NCBI GenBank assembly: GCA_930367215.1
Contig: OV884057.1
Coordinates: 110,199,284-110,263,283, forward strand
Direction: 5' to 3'
Length of the DNA: 64,000 bases
From: Pollenia angustigena
Taxonomy: Eukaryota > Arthropoda > Insecta > Diptera > Polleniidae
The notes beneath the pieces are model-generated. The model had not been told where the DNA came from. It ran no database searches and saw only the letters and a program-made list of their open reading frames with translations. The translations under genes and the position numbers were made by a program. This document shows positions 22,692 to 34,135 of the stretch, piece after piece. The first letter of the stretch is position 1. Each line of letters opens with the position of its first letter.

Positions 22692-24002
22692 TTAAGCCTG
22701 TTCGTCCCGAATAGGCTCAAAATCACCTCTTCCATAAGGGGCTAATCGTTCCAAATGAACAACTTTCATTTTGGCTCTTGGACTTTTATATTTCTGTATT
22801 CGGTATACAACATCATTTAATTTCTTTATCACCTTATATGGACCATCCCAATGTAGTTGTGGCTTGGCAACTAATTTTTCCTTTGGTTGTTGATTCATTG
22901 GCAAAATCAACTGGCCGTTCTTAGATCCTTCAGAATACACTGCCCGATCAAATCTGGATAACCTTCTATGGCCACGCACGGACTTTCTATGGTCGTAAGG
23001 ATTTCCCCGCTCCAATGAAGATACCTGCTTATCTTCTGGTATAGGTAGTGCATTACAATTGCATTGTGGAAATGACGCACAAACTCTGTTCACTGTGCTC
23101 CTGGCTGCCACACGCTTTGGGCAGCTATTCTTAAAATTTTGTCTTCCACCTATACTATTGGCCCTCCTTACCCTGGCCAATACGGGTTCAAATCTTTTTG
23201 CTGTTAACCAGTCTTTACTGGGCTCTACCTGCAACGAGCGACCTTTACTGATGCATTCCCTTCTGTCTGCCTCCGTACAGTGCCTGGTTTCCACTCTGCT
23301 AAGCTGTCTTACATGAGCAACCGCTTTTTCACGTTTATCAACATTTCTGTATGGTGACGATTCCAGACGAGTACAAGCGAGGAGCTGTCCCACACGAGCC
23401 TCACTTTCATACCCAACATTCAGGGGTATTTCATAATCAAACAAATACATGATTTGTTTTCCCATATTCAGACTTATGTTATGACTAATCATTAAATCTG
23501 CGCCAATCAGTACTTCGTCTACAATGTCGGCCACAATAAACTCATGAAAATTTACAACATTGGGAATTCTTAACACCACACGTGTTTTGCCATAGACAGT
23601 AGCAGGCTTACCTGTAGCTGTTCGCAAGCTCACTCCGCTTAGTGTTTCGACAGCTCCCGTTACCAAGTCAGGCCTTATAATTGAAAATCCTGCACCAGTG
23701 TCGATAGTCAAAATTCGCTTTTTACCATCGATGTAGCCAAATGTCGTAATACTTTTATATCTCTTTGGCACTACTAAATTTATTACCGAGTCCTCAGATG
23801 CGAAAGGTAGCACTCCCTCCATACTTAACGGCGACTCCTGCGATGACTGATGACTAGCCCGTTGGTTGTTCCTCGGCGGCGAAGCAGATCTTGAAATTTT
23901 TTCCGGTGTTTTGCAGTTACGCTGTATGTGCCCAATCTTACCGCAGTTATACGTTTTACAATTGATTGTAATGGAGAGATTATGAAGAAAGAGTGTAAAC
24001 AT
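22692..24002 (-). pseudogene. Deleted Ty3/gypsy ORF, second copy
   Basis: The 436-residue product appears identical to that of 17251-18561: zinc knuckle with its first Cys lost, DTGA protease and integrase GPY-type tail. Because the two are identical, the duplication is too recent for amino-acid change to accumulate, or the assembly duplicated one locus. It confers no independent support for function. Confidence 0.85.
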
Positions 24003-24237
24003 AACATATTTCTTGCATGTAAAATAAGTATATAAAAATGTCTTTAAAAGTAGAAAATACAGAAAATTATAAAATTTTCCAGTTTCCAGCCCAATTTCCT
24101 CAAGTAAAACAGCTCAGATATGCTAGGAAACCATTCTTTAATAAGAACAAAGACTTTTTTTCTAACAATAAACAATAAAAGACGATGATAATCAACATTT
24201 TTTTTTCATCCTGGTAGACCATTCTGGAGAAATGCCC

Positions 24238-25412
24238 ATATACCCTTTTCCACCTGAGGTGAAGGGTATAAAAAGAGTAATTTTTGGGATTTCAGTATTT
24301 TGATTATAACTCAGCCATTTTTTAACCGATTTGACAGATTTATATACCGACGTGTTTAAGAAGAAATTTGCCAGTTAGTTGGGCTATAAAACTTGGACTC
24401 GGGGAGATCTATGGTTCCCGAAAGTTGGGTATTTAAAAAAAAAATTTTAGTTTTGGTCATAACTTTTTTGTATCTGAACCGATTTTCCCGAGTCTTTATG
24501 GGGTCTAAAATCAATATTGTGGAAATTACAAACGTTATGACAAACTTATATATACCCTTTTCCACCTGAGGTGAAGGGTATAAAAAAGAGTAATTTTTGG
24601 GATTTCAGTATTTTGGTCATAACTCTGCTATTTCTTAACCGATTTGACAGATTTATATGCCGACGTGTTAAAGAAGAAATTTGCCAGTTATTTTGGCTAT
24701 AAAACGTGGACTCGGGAAGATCTATGGTTCCTGAAAATGGGTATTTTTCAAAAAAAAAATTAATATTTTGGTCATAACTTTTTCGTATCTGAACCGATTT
24801 TCCCGAATTTTTCAGAAAATATTTTTTATTAAAAATTTCCGATCTTCTGATATATAAGGCGTAACCATAGGTCATATTACAGTAAAAAAAATTCAGGTTT
24901 TTATACAATTTTTAATACTTTTTTTATGAGAGGTACCACGCCTACTTCTCCAATCCCGCCCACATTTTGTAGGATGGTGTATATTTATAACCCAAATGTT
25001 TGTACCTAATTTTAAAGCTTTGGCTGTTGCCGTTCTCCAGATATACAGAAAAAAGTAATAAAAATACAACAATCACAATGGATTTTTTTGAAAAATTAGA
25101 GGCAGTCGTGGTTTTTTGGTCATATCTCAGCCATTGTTGGACTGATCTGGCTGAATTTCAATAGCAGAAATGGTGGACTATATGTGACATAAATGTAAAA
25201 CAACGTAGCCGCTATCATGTCTGGAGTCTCCGGAAAACACATATCAAACGTAAGACGGATGGACGGACGGATATCGTTAAATCAACTTCTCTCCTCATAA
25301 GGACCCAGAATATATATACTTTATAGGGTCTAAGATCAATATTGTAGAAATTACAAACGGAATGACAAACTTATATATACCCTTTTCCACCTGTGGTGAA
25401 GTGTATAAAAAG
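24238..25412. repeat. Palindrome-bounded repeat units, second copy plus full-length unit
   Basis: Palindromes lie at 24238-24271, 24551-24582 and 25375-25412, bounding units of ~312 and ~824 bp. The long unit carries, in inverse, AAGTTTGTCATTCCGTTTG, AGACCCTATAAAGTATATAT and CATCCGTCTTACGTTTG-like segments (TCCGTCCGTCCATCC near 25260). This is a very common kind of fly interspersed repeat; its mobilising machinery is unknown to me. Confidence 0.7.
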
Positions 25413-27600
25413 ACTTCGTTCAAAAATTATTCCAACCAAAAAATGTGTCTCAAAGCCAGCCGGCCGCTCTGCTCTCTCTGCCATCATCTTCTATTTTTTT
25501 TGATTTTGAAATTTAGTATATGAATTTCAGTAAACTTTTTGTTTGATTCAGTTAAATTATTTGTTTGAAAAAATCAGTGTTTTTTTTCAATAAACAAAAG
25601 GCAAATAAATTGTTTGATTATGCGAATTTGTTTATAGGACCGATTTCAGACAAAAAAATTGTTTGATTCTACAAATTTTTTGTTTGAATTGGAAAAATAA
25701 TTTTTTCTGTGTTCTGTATTTTGGCACAAAATAAAAATTGTGTCTACAGTTATTTGGAACACCGAACGTGAATCTGCATTGTGTAAAAAAATAAAGACAC
25801 TTTCACCATATAACGTATGACTTGATAAGGGTAAAAAATCAGAAATTTGAATAAATTATTTTGGGGTTGTGCAATTTTTGTTTTTAAATTTGCTTTGTAT
25901 TTGCAGAGATATCATTCAAGTTTGACATAAAATACATAAACATAAAATTTCAATTTTTTTATTTTTAAAATTTCATAAAAAATACAAATATATTAACGGG
26001 CTGACTGGTTTTTTGTTGGCCAGTAGCCTGTAGCTTTTCACTGAAATTGGTGCACAACTTTTGATTTTGTTTAGAATTTACTAAGAGAACAGCTTAAAAA
26101 ATTTTAAGCAATAGATAAGGGTATGCCATTCATCATTTATTTCTGACATACCTACCCGCTATCACCATTCCTAAAGGGGGCTCCCATACAAAATTTTCAA
26201 TACAGACTTCGTTTTTATGCGTCTAGAGGCATAGCTGCATTTTCGAGTCTTGAATGGTTTAAAAAAAAAACAAAAATTTCGAAATTTTAAAACATAAATT
26301 TTTTTGGCAATAAAAATTTTTATTTCTAAAACGCCTGCGCATATAAGAAATAGGTTCACCTTACTTAAGGGAAAGTTTATTGCGAAAATTTTACGGCAAT
26401 ATATTTTGTACTACTATTAACTCCACTGTTTAGATTGATTATCTCAAAATGAATGTTTTAAAGTAGTTCCCTTTCACTTAGCGGTTCAATTATGTTGACA
26501 CTTATTTTTTCTGTTGTTGTATTTATTTTAATCGAGCAGAGTAGTTTTTTTGGTATTGGTACCTTTAAATTAAATATTTTTGGATTTTTTAAATTAGAAA
26601 TAAAGTCAACTGTGTTATTAAAAGTTTCTCTCTTTAGATTCAATATTCTATGGTTCTAAATTTGCGTACAATCAAACTTTTATTGAAAATCAAATAAGAT
26701 GAAAGCTTTTTTAGTATTCCTCTTAGATTCGTTTCGTTCATATGTCGTGTTGCCCGATTCATATCTTAAAATTAATGAATACATATTTCAAATTTCTTTA
26801 GTTAACGTAAAAAATAAAGAAAAAAACAAGTGAAATTGCTTTAAAAAGTGAAATGAGAAAAATTTTCTTATCTTATTGAAAAAAATTGCATATAAATAAA
26901 TTGTCTTTTTATTGGGAAATTTAGTGAAATATAAAAAAACTTCTCTTTAATAATGATGTAATAAAGTACATATGTACAATGTACATATGTAAATTGCATA
27001 TAAACCATTGAACTTGAAAGTGTTTTGGCATAAAAGCTTTTTGTCTTGCAGTTTGAACAGAAATAAACATCGCACTTGATCATAAAGACGGTATTAACTT
27101 AAAATTTAAAAATTTTCTGAAGAAGCAAAACAATTTTTTATTTAATTTGAAAGGCATATGAAAAAGAATTTTTAAACGAACGTTTTACTACCAAAACGTA
27201 GACAAAATAGCACGATATATTAACAGCGGGTAGATATGGATATAACGTGTCCGGTTTCTTTTTTAAAAAGTGAAAAAATAAAAATTTTGAGTTAAACCCC
27301 TGTTTATGATCAAGTGCGATATGTATATATTATGTTTTGTGTATAATTTAAAAGAAAAAACAACACACACACTTATAAAACAAATTTGTGGTCAAGCAAT
27401 ATTAATTGTTTAAACGCAATAACTTTGGCAGAAATTGAAAAATTATCAAGTTATAATGATCGATAACATGCAAGGAATATAAAAGGAAAAGAAAATCATA
27501 ACGTACAGGAGAGTAAGAAAGATGAAAAAAGTTGTCACAAAGCACGATGCTCCAATGTGCTTTTGAGCTTATGATATTAATTGTATAAGACAGTTGTTAT
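25413..27600. other. AT-rich intergenic sequence upstream of the LRR gene
   Basis: No TE boundary, RNA gene or convincing coding exon was found. Small open frames (for example at 26171-26359 and 26868-27083) are low-complexity. The last ~300 bp may hold promoter or 5' leader sequence of the gene that starts at 27631, but I see no defined promoter motif. Confidence 0.5.
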
Positions 27601-27630
27601 TTGTATAAAAGGAAGGAGTTATTTATTAAG

Positions 27631-28866
27631 ATGGCAAAAAAATGTTGCGTGCGATCGCTTAGTGACAGCTCTTTGGGAGAATTGGCTAATTTAATTGTAT
27701 CAACACTAGGATATGCAAAATATGGTCCTGATGTTGATCTAGATATTAATATTGTTATGGTTGAAATAAATCAGTATCTTGATATGGCCGGAGCGACATC
27801 TAACATTTATCAAGATTTGTTACGAGTTATTCTCAGCTCAGATTACTTGGACGCAAGTATGCGTTTCACTTGTTTGCAAATGTTATTAAATTGCGGTGTG
27901 TCATTTCTGATTACCGAGGTGTTTCCATTTTCTTACTACGAAAAGATACTACAGGTGATTGCTGCGCAGGGAGCCGGTTTGCGTGTTCTTAATTTAAAAG
28001 GTATTTGGGTTAAGGATGAACATATGCACTACATGTTTGAAATTGTCAAGAAATGTCAATACCTAACGAAGCTTTATGTACCCTATATTGCCAACGATGA
28101 CTTGCTACAAGTGATTTCTAGGCATTGTACACGCCTTCAAGTACTGGACATATCAGGTGAAACGGATATAACGGAAATCGGAATTGAGCATCTAAGTAAA
28201 GGATTGTGTGCGCAACGATTAACTGTCATTGATGTCGGTATGCCAGGAGAGGAAAACATTTGTTATTCAGATATTTCCCTAATTTTGGAACACTGTCCAA
28301 ATGTAGAGACTCTTTCAACATACTCATTTGTTGGACCTGCTCTTAAGTTTATTTATGATAATGTTGATAAAAGCTTCACCTGCAAACTTAAATATCTACA
28401 TGATACGGGGTCAGACGAAGAAATTGTGAAAATAATAGTCAAGATGTGTCCACATTTAGAATCAATTTACTTAGACACACCGAAATTGGGATGCTTAAGA
28501 GCTCTCGCCAGTACTTGTTTGCGAAAACTTAAGATTTATAAATTTTCTTCAATTGAATTAATAAAACTACTTGAGCACATTGGACGCAATTTAGTACATC
28601 TTACAATGATAAAAAGCAACGGTGATTTGGACTTGAACATTTTAGCTCGTATGTGTCCCGGAATAATTGATTTAGATTGTTATATGATGGATGGATTGGT
28701 TTATGCCAACTCCAATCATTGTCGCTTTACCAGCTTAGAGGGACTTGAAATGTTAAGCAGTCCAATGACAAATATGGCATTGAAGGCCTTAATCTGTAAT
28801 AATACACAACTTAAACGATTAGCAGTCGATAATGTTTCATTTAACGATGAAGATATAGTAAGGTAA
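27631..28866 (+). CDS. Leucine-rich-repeat (RNI/AMN1-like) protein, possibly only the first coding exon
   Basis: The only frame here that looks like a host gene. I chose the ATG at 27631 (context AAGATGG); upstream in-frame sequence starts only with TTG. The 411-residue product begins with an unassigned helical region without an obvious F-box. From about residue 115 it has irregular LRRs of the ribonuclease-inhibitor/FBXL type (GLRVLNLKGIWVKDEHM, RLQVLDISGETDITEIGIEHL, LERLVHLT-like turns and LKRLAVDNVSFNDEDIV). There is no signal peptide and no membrane segment. FBXL/AMN1 relatives act in ubiquitin ligases or mitotic exit; that role is only a family guess. The frame stops at 28864-28866 in the middle of a repeat, and the stop overlaps AG|GTAAAGT, a good splice donor (exon end 28862). 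Alternatively the gene ends here, as AATAAA lies at about 28927. Confidence 0.7.
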   Translation: MAKKCCVRSLSDSSLGELANLIVSTLGYAKYGPDVDLDINIVMVEINQYLDMAGATSNIYQDLLRVILSSDYLDASMRFTCLQMLLNCGVSFLITEVFPFSYYEKILQVIAAQGAGLRVLNLKGIWVKDEHMHYMFEIVKKCQYLTKLYVPYIANDDLLQVISRHCTRLQVLDISGETDITEIGIEHLSKGLCAQRLTVIDVGMPGEENICYSDISLILEHCPNVETLSTYSFVGPALKFIYDNVDKSFTCKLKYLHDTGSDEEIVKIIVKMCPHLESIYLDTPKLGCLRALASTCLRKLKIYKFSSIELIKLLEHIGRNLVHLTMIKSNGDLDLNILARMCPGIIDLDCYMMDGLVYANSNHCRFTSLEGLEMLSSPMTNMALKALICNNTQLKRLAVDNVSFNDEDIVR

Positions 28867-29175
28867 AGTAACAGTGCATCACAAAACAATTTTGGCATTT
28901 AGAGAACTAAGTTCATTTTTACATACAATAAAAAAAGATAATCTGGGCGGTAGTGTATAAATGTATAGTTAACACCACTTATGCATTTTTTTTGTTGCCT
29001 AATTTACGAAATTTTTAAATAAATACGGTTATTGATTATAATGCTACTATGCAAAAAATGTGAAAATTTTTTTTGTCTTAAATAACCACTATTTCGACCC
29101 CTTTGTATATTTTTATTTTGATATTGCGAAAGCAGAGAAAAGTAGAAAAATGGCTGTCCTGTAAAATTTGGTTTT
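28867..29175. other. 3' flank (or intron start) of the LRR gene
   Basis: AT-rich. An AATAAA near 28927 could serve as a polyadenylation signal if the gene ends at 28866; otherwise this is intron. No element boundary is seen before the palindrome at 29176. Confidence 0.4.
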
Positions 29176-29569
29176 TATACCCTCCACCACAATGAGTTGT
29201 GAAGAGGGTATATTAGGTTTGTCATTCCGTGTGAAACTTTTTTATTATTCATCTCAGACCCCATAAAGTATATAAATTCAGGGTCCTTGAGTAATTCTAA
29301 GTCGATTTAGCCATGTCCGTCTGTTGAAAACACGCTCACTTTCGAACAACTCAAAAGAAATGAACAAACTTGGTGCCAAATTGCATGTAGTTATCCTAAG
29401 CAGTTTGGGATTGAAATCCAGCAAAATCGGTTTAGTAGGACCAGAGCTATGAATCAAAATGTGGAACAACCACCTAAAAAATTGATAATTTTGTTACAAA
29501 AAATAACATTAATGCTGGAACAAAGCACGGAATGACATAAGATTTTGCAAAAATTTGTTTTAATTGACT

Positions 29570-30170
29570 GGAAATCACGCTGTTAAATTTCGTGAAGATC
29601 TGTCCATAATTTACACTAAGTCCCATATAAACAATACTCCCGGAAAACAGTTTAGTACGCTTAAAACCGTAAAAAATAACGCTAGCGTAACAAAATTTGG
29701 AACGTTACAGTTCTTTAGGACTAGAAATAACACTGTGACGATTGGTCCATAATTTACCTTAGGCCCCATATAAACCCTACTACCGGAAAACAGTTTAGTA
29801 CGCCTAAAACCGTAAAAAATAATGCAATCATAACAAATTTTGGCTCGTCGCAGTTTTATAGGACTATAAATGATAGTGTGAAATTTCGTGAAGTTCGGTA
29901 CATAATTTACCCTAGGACCCATAAAAACCCTACTCCCGGAAAACAGTTTAGTACACCTAAAACCATAATTAATAATGCTATCATAACAGAAATTGGTACG
30001 TCACAGTTTTAAAGGACTAGAAATGACGCTGTGAAATTTCGTGATGATCGGTCAATAATTTACCCTAGGCCCTATATAAACCCTACTACCGGAAAACAGT
30101 TTAGTCGCCTAAAACCATAATTAATAACAAATCGTCACAGTTTAAGATAAAAATAACATCATACAGATAT
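29570..30170 (+). repeat. Minisatellite, four monomers of ~143-154 bp
   Basis: The landmark CCGGAAAACAGTTTAGT occurs at about 29640, 29783, 29937 and 30089 (spacings 143, 154 and 152). Each monomer also has CATAATTTACC(C/T)TAGG, CATATAAACCCTACT and CACTGTGAAATTTCGTGA-like segments. The same repeat is present in inverse at 53205-53680, and one fragment lies near 59262-59300. The two opposing frames at 29564-29752 and 29611-29922 are products of the repeat. Confidence 0.85.
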
Positions 30171-31448
30171 TACACGCAAAGAAAAAACATGGTTGTGGTA
30201 AACATATTCTAAGAGCAACATATTATGATAAGAATTATGATTGTAGCCACCATATTAAGATTATTATTTAATCATATTATGACTTAATATGCTCGTACTA
30301 TTACATCATAATATATTTCCCTTAATCATATTATTATTCTGTCAATCATACTAAGTTAAGAAGTAATCAAATTATTGTCATGTTAATCATAATAAGCTAA
30401 GAAGTAATCATATTATCATCATGTTAATCATAATAAATTTAGAAGCAATCATATTATGATACAGCACCTTTCATAGCTGTCATAAAAATACAAAATAAAT
30501 TTAAATATTTTTGAATCGATTTTTTATTTTGTGGCTTTTTACAATTTTTCTTAATGTTAATCAAATAGCGGAGTTCAATATAAGGCTTGCAAAAGAGCAA
30601 ATGAAAAATCTGTGGTTCTCATGGGCAACCGCGTGTGTCCATTTTTTCGATTTTAAGATGTTGATGCCATATTGCCTAATTTGGAACGCTCTTTACATTT
30701 CTTTGAAAAAAGATGGATCAATTCCGATTTTTTAACGTAATGACAAAGTTTAAAATGTGCAGTACCTAGCCCATAGTTTGATCTCGAATGGTTTTTCGGT
30801 TTTCCTGAACAATTTGTTTTAAGACATACGCGATTGCCCAGGAAAACCACAGCAATATCGTAGCACTTTTATAAAATATAACGAAATCTCTGTGTGTTTT
30901 GTTGTTGGGTTTTACAAAAAAACTATGATATTTTGCATTTGCACTATTACATCACTAATACTTGAATGAACTCCGCTAATATTTTAATTTTTTAATTTCT
31001 TTAAACTTATTTTTTTTATGGCATTTTATCTTTTAATTGTTTAACCGCTCACAAATAAAAAAAACGACACAACTTATTCAAAATTATTTTACAAATGGCG
31101 CTTACATAATATGATTAGAGTAAAAATAGTTTGATTGCATCTTTAACATAATATGATAAATGTATAGAAAGTTATCATGTTATGGCTATTAAATATCATG
31201 ATAAGGTTGTGAGAAATATAATATGTTTAGAAAGTTATCATAATTAAGTTGTTAGAAAAATAATTATTTTTCGGTCAACAATACTCAAATTCATAATTGC
31301 GATAAACATTTATATGTTTACAGTAACTATAATATTGTTGATATTAAATAAAAATAACAATTATTTGTGTACGACAACAATATATTGTTACATTAAACAT
31401 AGTGTTGTTGCCGTAACCATGCCCAACCATATTTTTTCTCTGCGTGTA
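30171..31448. mobile_element. TIR element, ~1.28 kb, ACACGCARAGAAAAAA ends
   Basis: The left end TACACGCAAAGAAAAAACAT (30171-30190) is mirrored at 31429-31448 by the inverse TACACGCAGAGAAAAAATAT. Both ends then read GGTTG. The interior is AT-rich with many imperfect copies of TAATCATATTATGA and AGAAGTAATCATATTAT, in both orientations. No transposase is visible. A related pair of ends bounds 48179-49829. Confidence 0.7.
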
Positions 31449-31639
31449 CTCGTTAAACATTCGAACTGTCGGTGGAGGGTATCAAAGATTCGGCACAGCC
31501 GAATATAGCACTCTAACTTGTTGTAACATACGATAATTTTGCGCAAAGCGGTCGATATTTTTCTTGATACGCTATAGTCACCTAACGTCAAAACTCATCA
31601 TTATTTCAAATTCTATGGCAAGGTTTTTTTTTTAATTTT

Positions 31640-31725
31640 TTCCTGAAACGAGATTTTTGAAGTGGCTGCTTCATAGATCTTTTAAAACGACGTACTCGAT
31701 TTTATTATAGATTTTGTTGTTTTAA
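31640..31725. repeat. Dispersed repeat shared with 43110-43195
   Basis: AGATTTTTGAAGTGGCTGCT followed by TTCATAGATCTT and ACTCGATTTTATTATAG recurs in inverse near 43113-43180 (AGTGACTGCTTCATTGATCTT; ACTCGATTTTTTTAT). Beside it, near 31785-31830, the minus strand reads CTGAAGATGACGGC...GACGAAACG. That resembles motifs found around Penelope-like elements, but this is too weak to name it. Confidence 0.4.
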
Positions 31726-31988
31726 AGCTAATAAGGCCTTTAATTTCTTTGTAATAAAAATATGTTGTTCTGTTGTTTTTTTCCCAACGTTTCGTCAGTA
31801 TATGCCGTCATCTTCAGGGGTAGTCTATTTATTAAATACAAACTTTAATTAAACAGAAAACATTTTCAAAAGCATATACAGTAGACGCTCGGTTATATGA
31901 ATATCCAGTTACATGAACATCCAGAATAGTGAACAGCACATTTTTACACATTAGGTTCTAAAGAGTGAACACAACCTATCTCTATTAA

Positions 31989-32130
31989 GTGCTGGTTCAC
32001 GCACGTCAAGTTTGAATCGTCAAGTCTTTAGCTTTTAGGAGAGAAGGGCAAAGAGAATACCATTTCTTTTCCCCTCTCTCCCAAAAACTCAAGACTTGAC
32101 GAGTCAAACTTGACGTGTGTGAACCAGCAC
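31989..32130. mobile_element. Palindromic MITE, GTGCTGGTTCAC family, copy 2, TAA target duplication
   Basis: The ends GTGCTGGTTCACGCACGTC and the inverse GTGCTGGTTCACACACGTC enclose a 142-bp palindrome with TCAAGTTTGA and CTTTAGCTTTTAGGAGAGAA. TAA lies on both sides (31986-31988 and 32131-32133). It sits just inside the left end of the pogo-type shell, interrupting its GTGAAC repeats. Confidence 0.85.
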
Positions 32131-32207
32131 TAAGTGAACAACTTGCAACCATTGATTTTTTTGTAGCTATTTGTTGTAAATGGTGTTTTTTAGAGTATCA
32201 CAACTTT

Positions 32208-32222
32208 GAGTTGGCATCACTG
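32208..32222. other. Isolated right terminus of the CAGTGATGCCAACT hAT family
   Basis: GAGTTGGCATCACTG matches the terminal repeat that bounds the hAT shell at 47154-51970. No left partner is found nearby. Another isolated terminus with the same sequence is at 41933-41947. Confidence 0.5.
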
Positions 32223-32329
32223 CCTTACATGAGCACCCATTTAAAAGCTGCTAGTTGCTTTTTGTTTAGTTTGCTTTGAAATTTCAATATGAATCGACTT
32301 ATCGAGTGACGCGCAAATATTTGAAACTT

Positions 32330-32771
32330 TTAATCAAAATAATTCAACGAATGGGCTGAAGCACAAATTGATACATATTGATTTGGAATATCCACTCCAA
32401 ATTTTATTTTCCGATGAAGCCCATTTCTGGTTGAATGGGTACATAAATAAGCACAACTGTTGCATTTGGAGTGAGTAGATTCCACAAGCTTTTATCGAAA
32501 CACCATTAATCCACAAAAATTGCTGTTTGGATGCGTTTTATGGGCTGGTGGAGTCATTAGCCAATATGTCTTCAAAAACGATGATGGTCAGAATGCGAAA
32601 AGTTGTGGAAAATTGGCGCCTTCTACACGCTAGCCGTGGCGGCCACATTGCAGAAATCATATTTAAATTTCATAAAATTTTCTTTCCAATAAAGCATGTT
32701 GCATTGATATTTAAAATATATTTTCTTATTTTATTATGATTTAAACTTCTGTCACTCTATAAAAAACACCC
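32330..32771 (+). pseudogene. Mariner-like transposase remnant with 3' TIR
   Basis: The plus strand encodes FSDEAHFWLNGYINKHNCCIW, the second catalytic Asp region of mariner DDE enzymes, then a stop (TAG). A frame at 32527-32739 continues with VVENWRLLHASRG and the C-terminal EIIFK. The stretch between (including the third acidic residue region, present in the remnant at 6887) is deleted. The end at 32771 (in inverse GGGTGTTTTTTATAGAG) matches the terminus of that other remnant. Confidence 0.82.
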
Positions 32772-32803
32772 TTTATTATAAATCTGTTCTTCCCCGAAAT
32801 AAG

Positions 32804-33127
32804 CTAGTAAATGTGCATATACGAATGCAAAGGAAAATTTATAAGATTGTTGGTATTCGTAAAGTTATTGGTTGGAGTGAAAATAATCATATATATTATT
32901 TCTAAAGCACTTTTTTTTGTCGGTTGCAAATATCTCCCATACCACCGCATCAAATTTAATGAATGATATCTCATTTTAAAGCTTATTTCTAACACTAATG
33001 ACGAAAAATAATTAGAAATTGAAAAATTAATATTTTCATTGATAAAAATTACGGTGCGAAATATTCGCACGGGTCATCTAGTATATCTATAATATTAATA
33101 AAATAAGCAATAAAAAATGTTGAAAAA
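32804..33127. other. AT-rich spacer between mariner remnant and Jockey-type element
   Basis: A minus-strand frame at 32804-33070 has no recognisable product. No TIR pair was identified. Confidence 0.4.
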
Positions 33128-34135
33128 TTTTTTTTTTTTTTTTAATTTATTTTTATTACTGAATCTTTCTTATCGAAATTTACAATATGTATTCAAATCT
33201 TAATTCTACTTGTTGTTTATTAGTTGTTACCAGTGTAACCACTAACTGCTGTATTCAAATTTTAAAAATATCTTCTAGTTAGGCTCAAAGTATCGGTTCT
33301 TTTTAGCCTCTGGTGACCTTCGAACTGAAGCAGACCCCGAGCGAGGTAGTTAGGGTGGGCCATTAGTTTATCGATGTAACTTTTTGAATATTTTTTAATT
33401 TCCTCCTGGATAGTGGGGACGTTGAGATCTCTGTGGATAATATCATTACGCGTATACCATGGGGCGCAGACAATTTGTCGTAATATTCTAGACTGTCTTC
33501 TTTGAAGCTTTTGGATGTTAGATGCGCATGCAGTACCCCATAATTGGATGCCATATGTCCATATAGGTTTTATGATGGACTTGTATAAGAGAATTTTGTT
33601 GTCTAAGGACAAGTTTGAGTTGCGACCGAGAAGCCAATGTAGTTGAGCTGCTTTAAGTTTCATAGCCGTTATTTTCGCTTCAATATGACGCGACCAGGTC
33701 AAGCGTCTATCTATATGAATTCCCAAGTACTTAACATGGTTTTCTACCGGAACAGTGATGTTATTTATTTTTACAGCTGGGCAGGTTTGTCTTCTGAGCG
33801 TGAAAGTTAAGTGAGCACATTTAGCCGGGTTAACCTTTATTCTCCATTTTTCTAGCCAGGCCTCTAGTTCATTGAGTGGGACTGCAGATTTTGCGATGCG
33901 ACTTTTGGGTCATGGTTAACGCTAATAAATGCTGTGTCGTCTGCAAATGTAGAGGTATGCGTGCTCAGGTTTGTCCGCTGTGTATATTATATACAGAAGC
34001 GGTCCTAATATGCTGCCTTGGGGGACACCAGCAGTAATTTTCTTGAGGGGGGAGTATTTATCTTGCGACCTTGCTATGAATGTTCTGCCTGTTAGATAGC
34101 TCTCCAGAAGCTTGTGAGTGTTTTGAGGAAGCATT

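Larger units (their letters stand above)
19486..24924. repeat. 5.44-kb tandem duplication, second copy
   Basis: This is the direct repeat of 14045-19485. The hAT copy here is left-truncated because the duplication starts inside it; its right end is at about 20169. The copy ends near 24924 in a T-run, where the first copy instead joins CAGTATGTTC. The last palindrome-ended unit continues uninterrupted beyond this point to 25412, so the second copy carries the original right flank. Confidence 0.95.
29176..31500 (+). mobile_element. Palindrome-ended element with hairpin 3' end, carrying a minisatellite and a nested TIR element
   Basis: The left end holds the palindrome TATACCCTCCACC...GAAGAGGGTATA (29176-29213). 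It is followed by GTTTGTCATTCCG, CCCATAAAGTATATAAATTC and CATGTCCGTCTG, the same order as in the units at 42084-42843. The right end reads GGTGGAGGGTATC and then a hairpin, ATTCGGCACAGCCGAAT (31488-31504), and CACTCTAACTTG. The same right end recurs inverted at 45950-46005 and in part at 51813-51841. The interior contains a ~150-bp tandem array (29570-30170) and a TIR element (30171-31448). The class of the element is not known to me. Confidence 0.6.

Noticed and set aside
29564..30170. CRISPR-like regularly spaced repeats
   Set aside because: The monomers are ~150 bp and contiguous without spacers, in a eukaryotic TE context; this is a minisatellite.
31780..31830. CTGAAGATGACGGC...GACGAAACG on the minus strand, possible Penelope-type hammerhead motif
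   Set aside because: The intervening sequence does not form the stem needed for a hammerhead, and no Penelope coding sequence is nearby.
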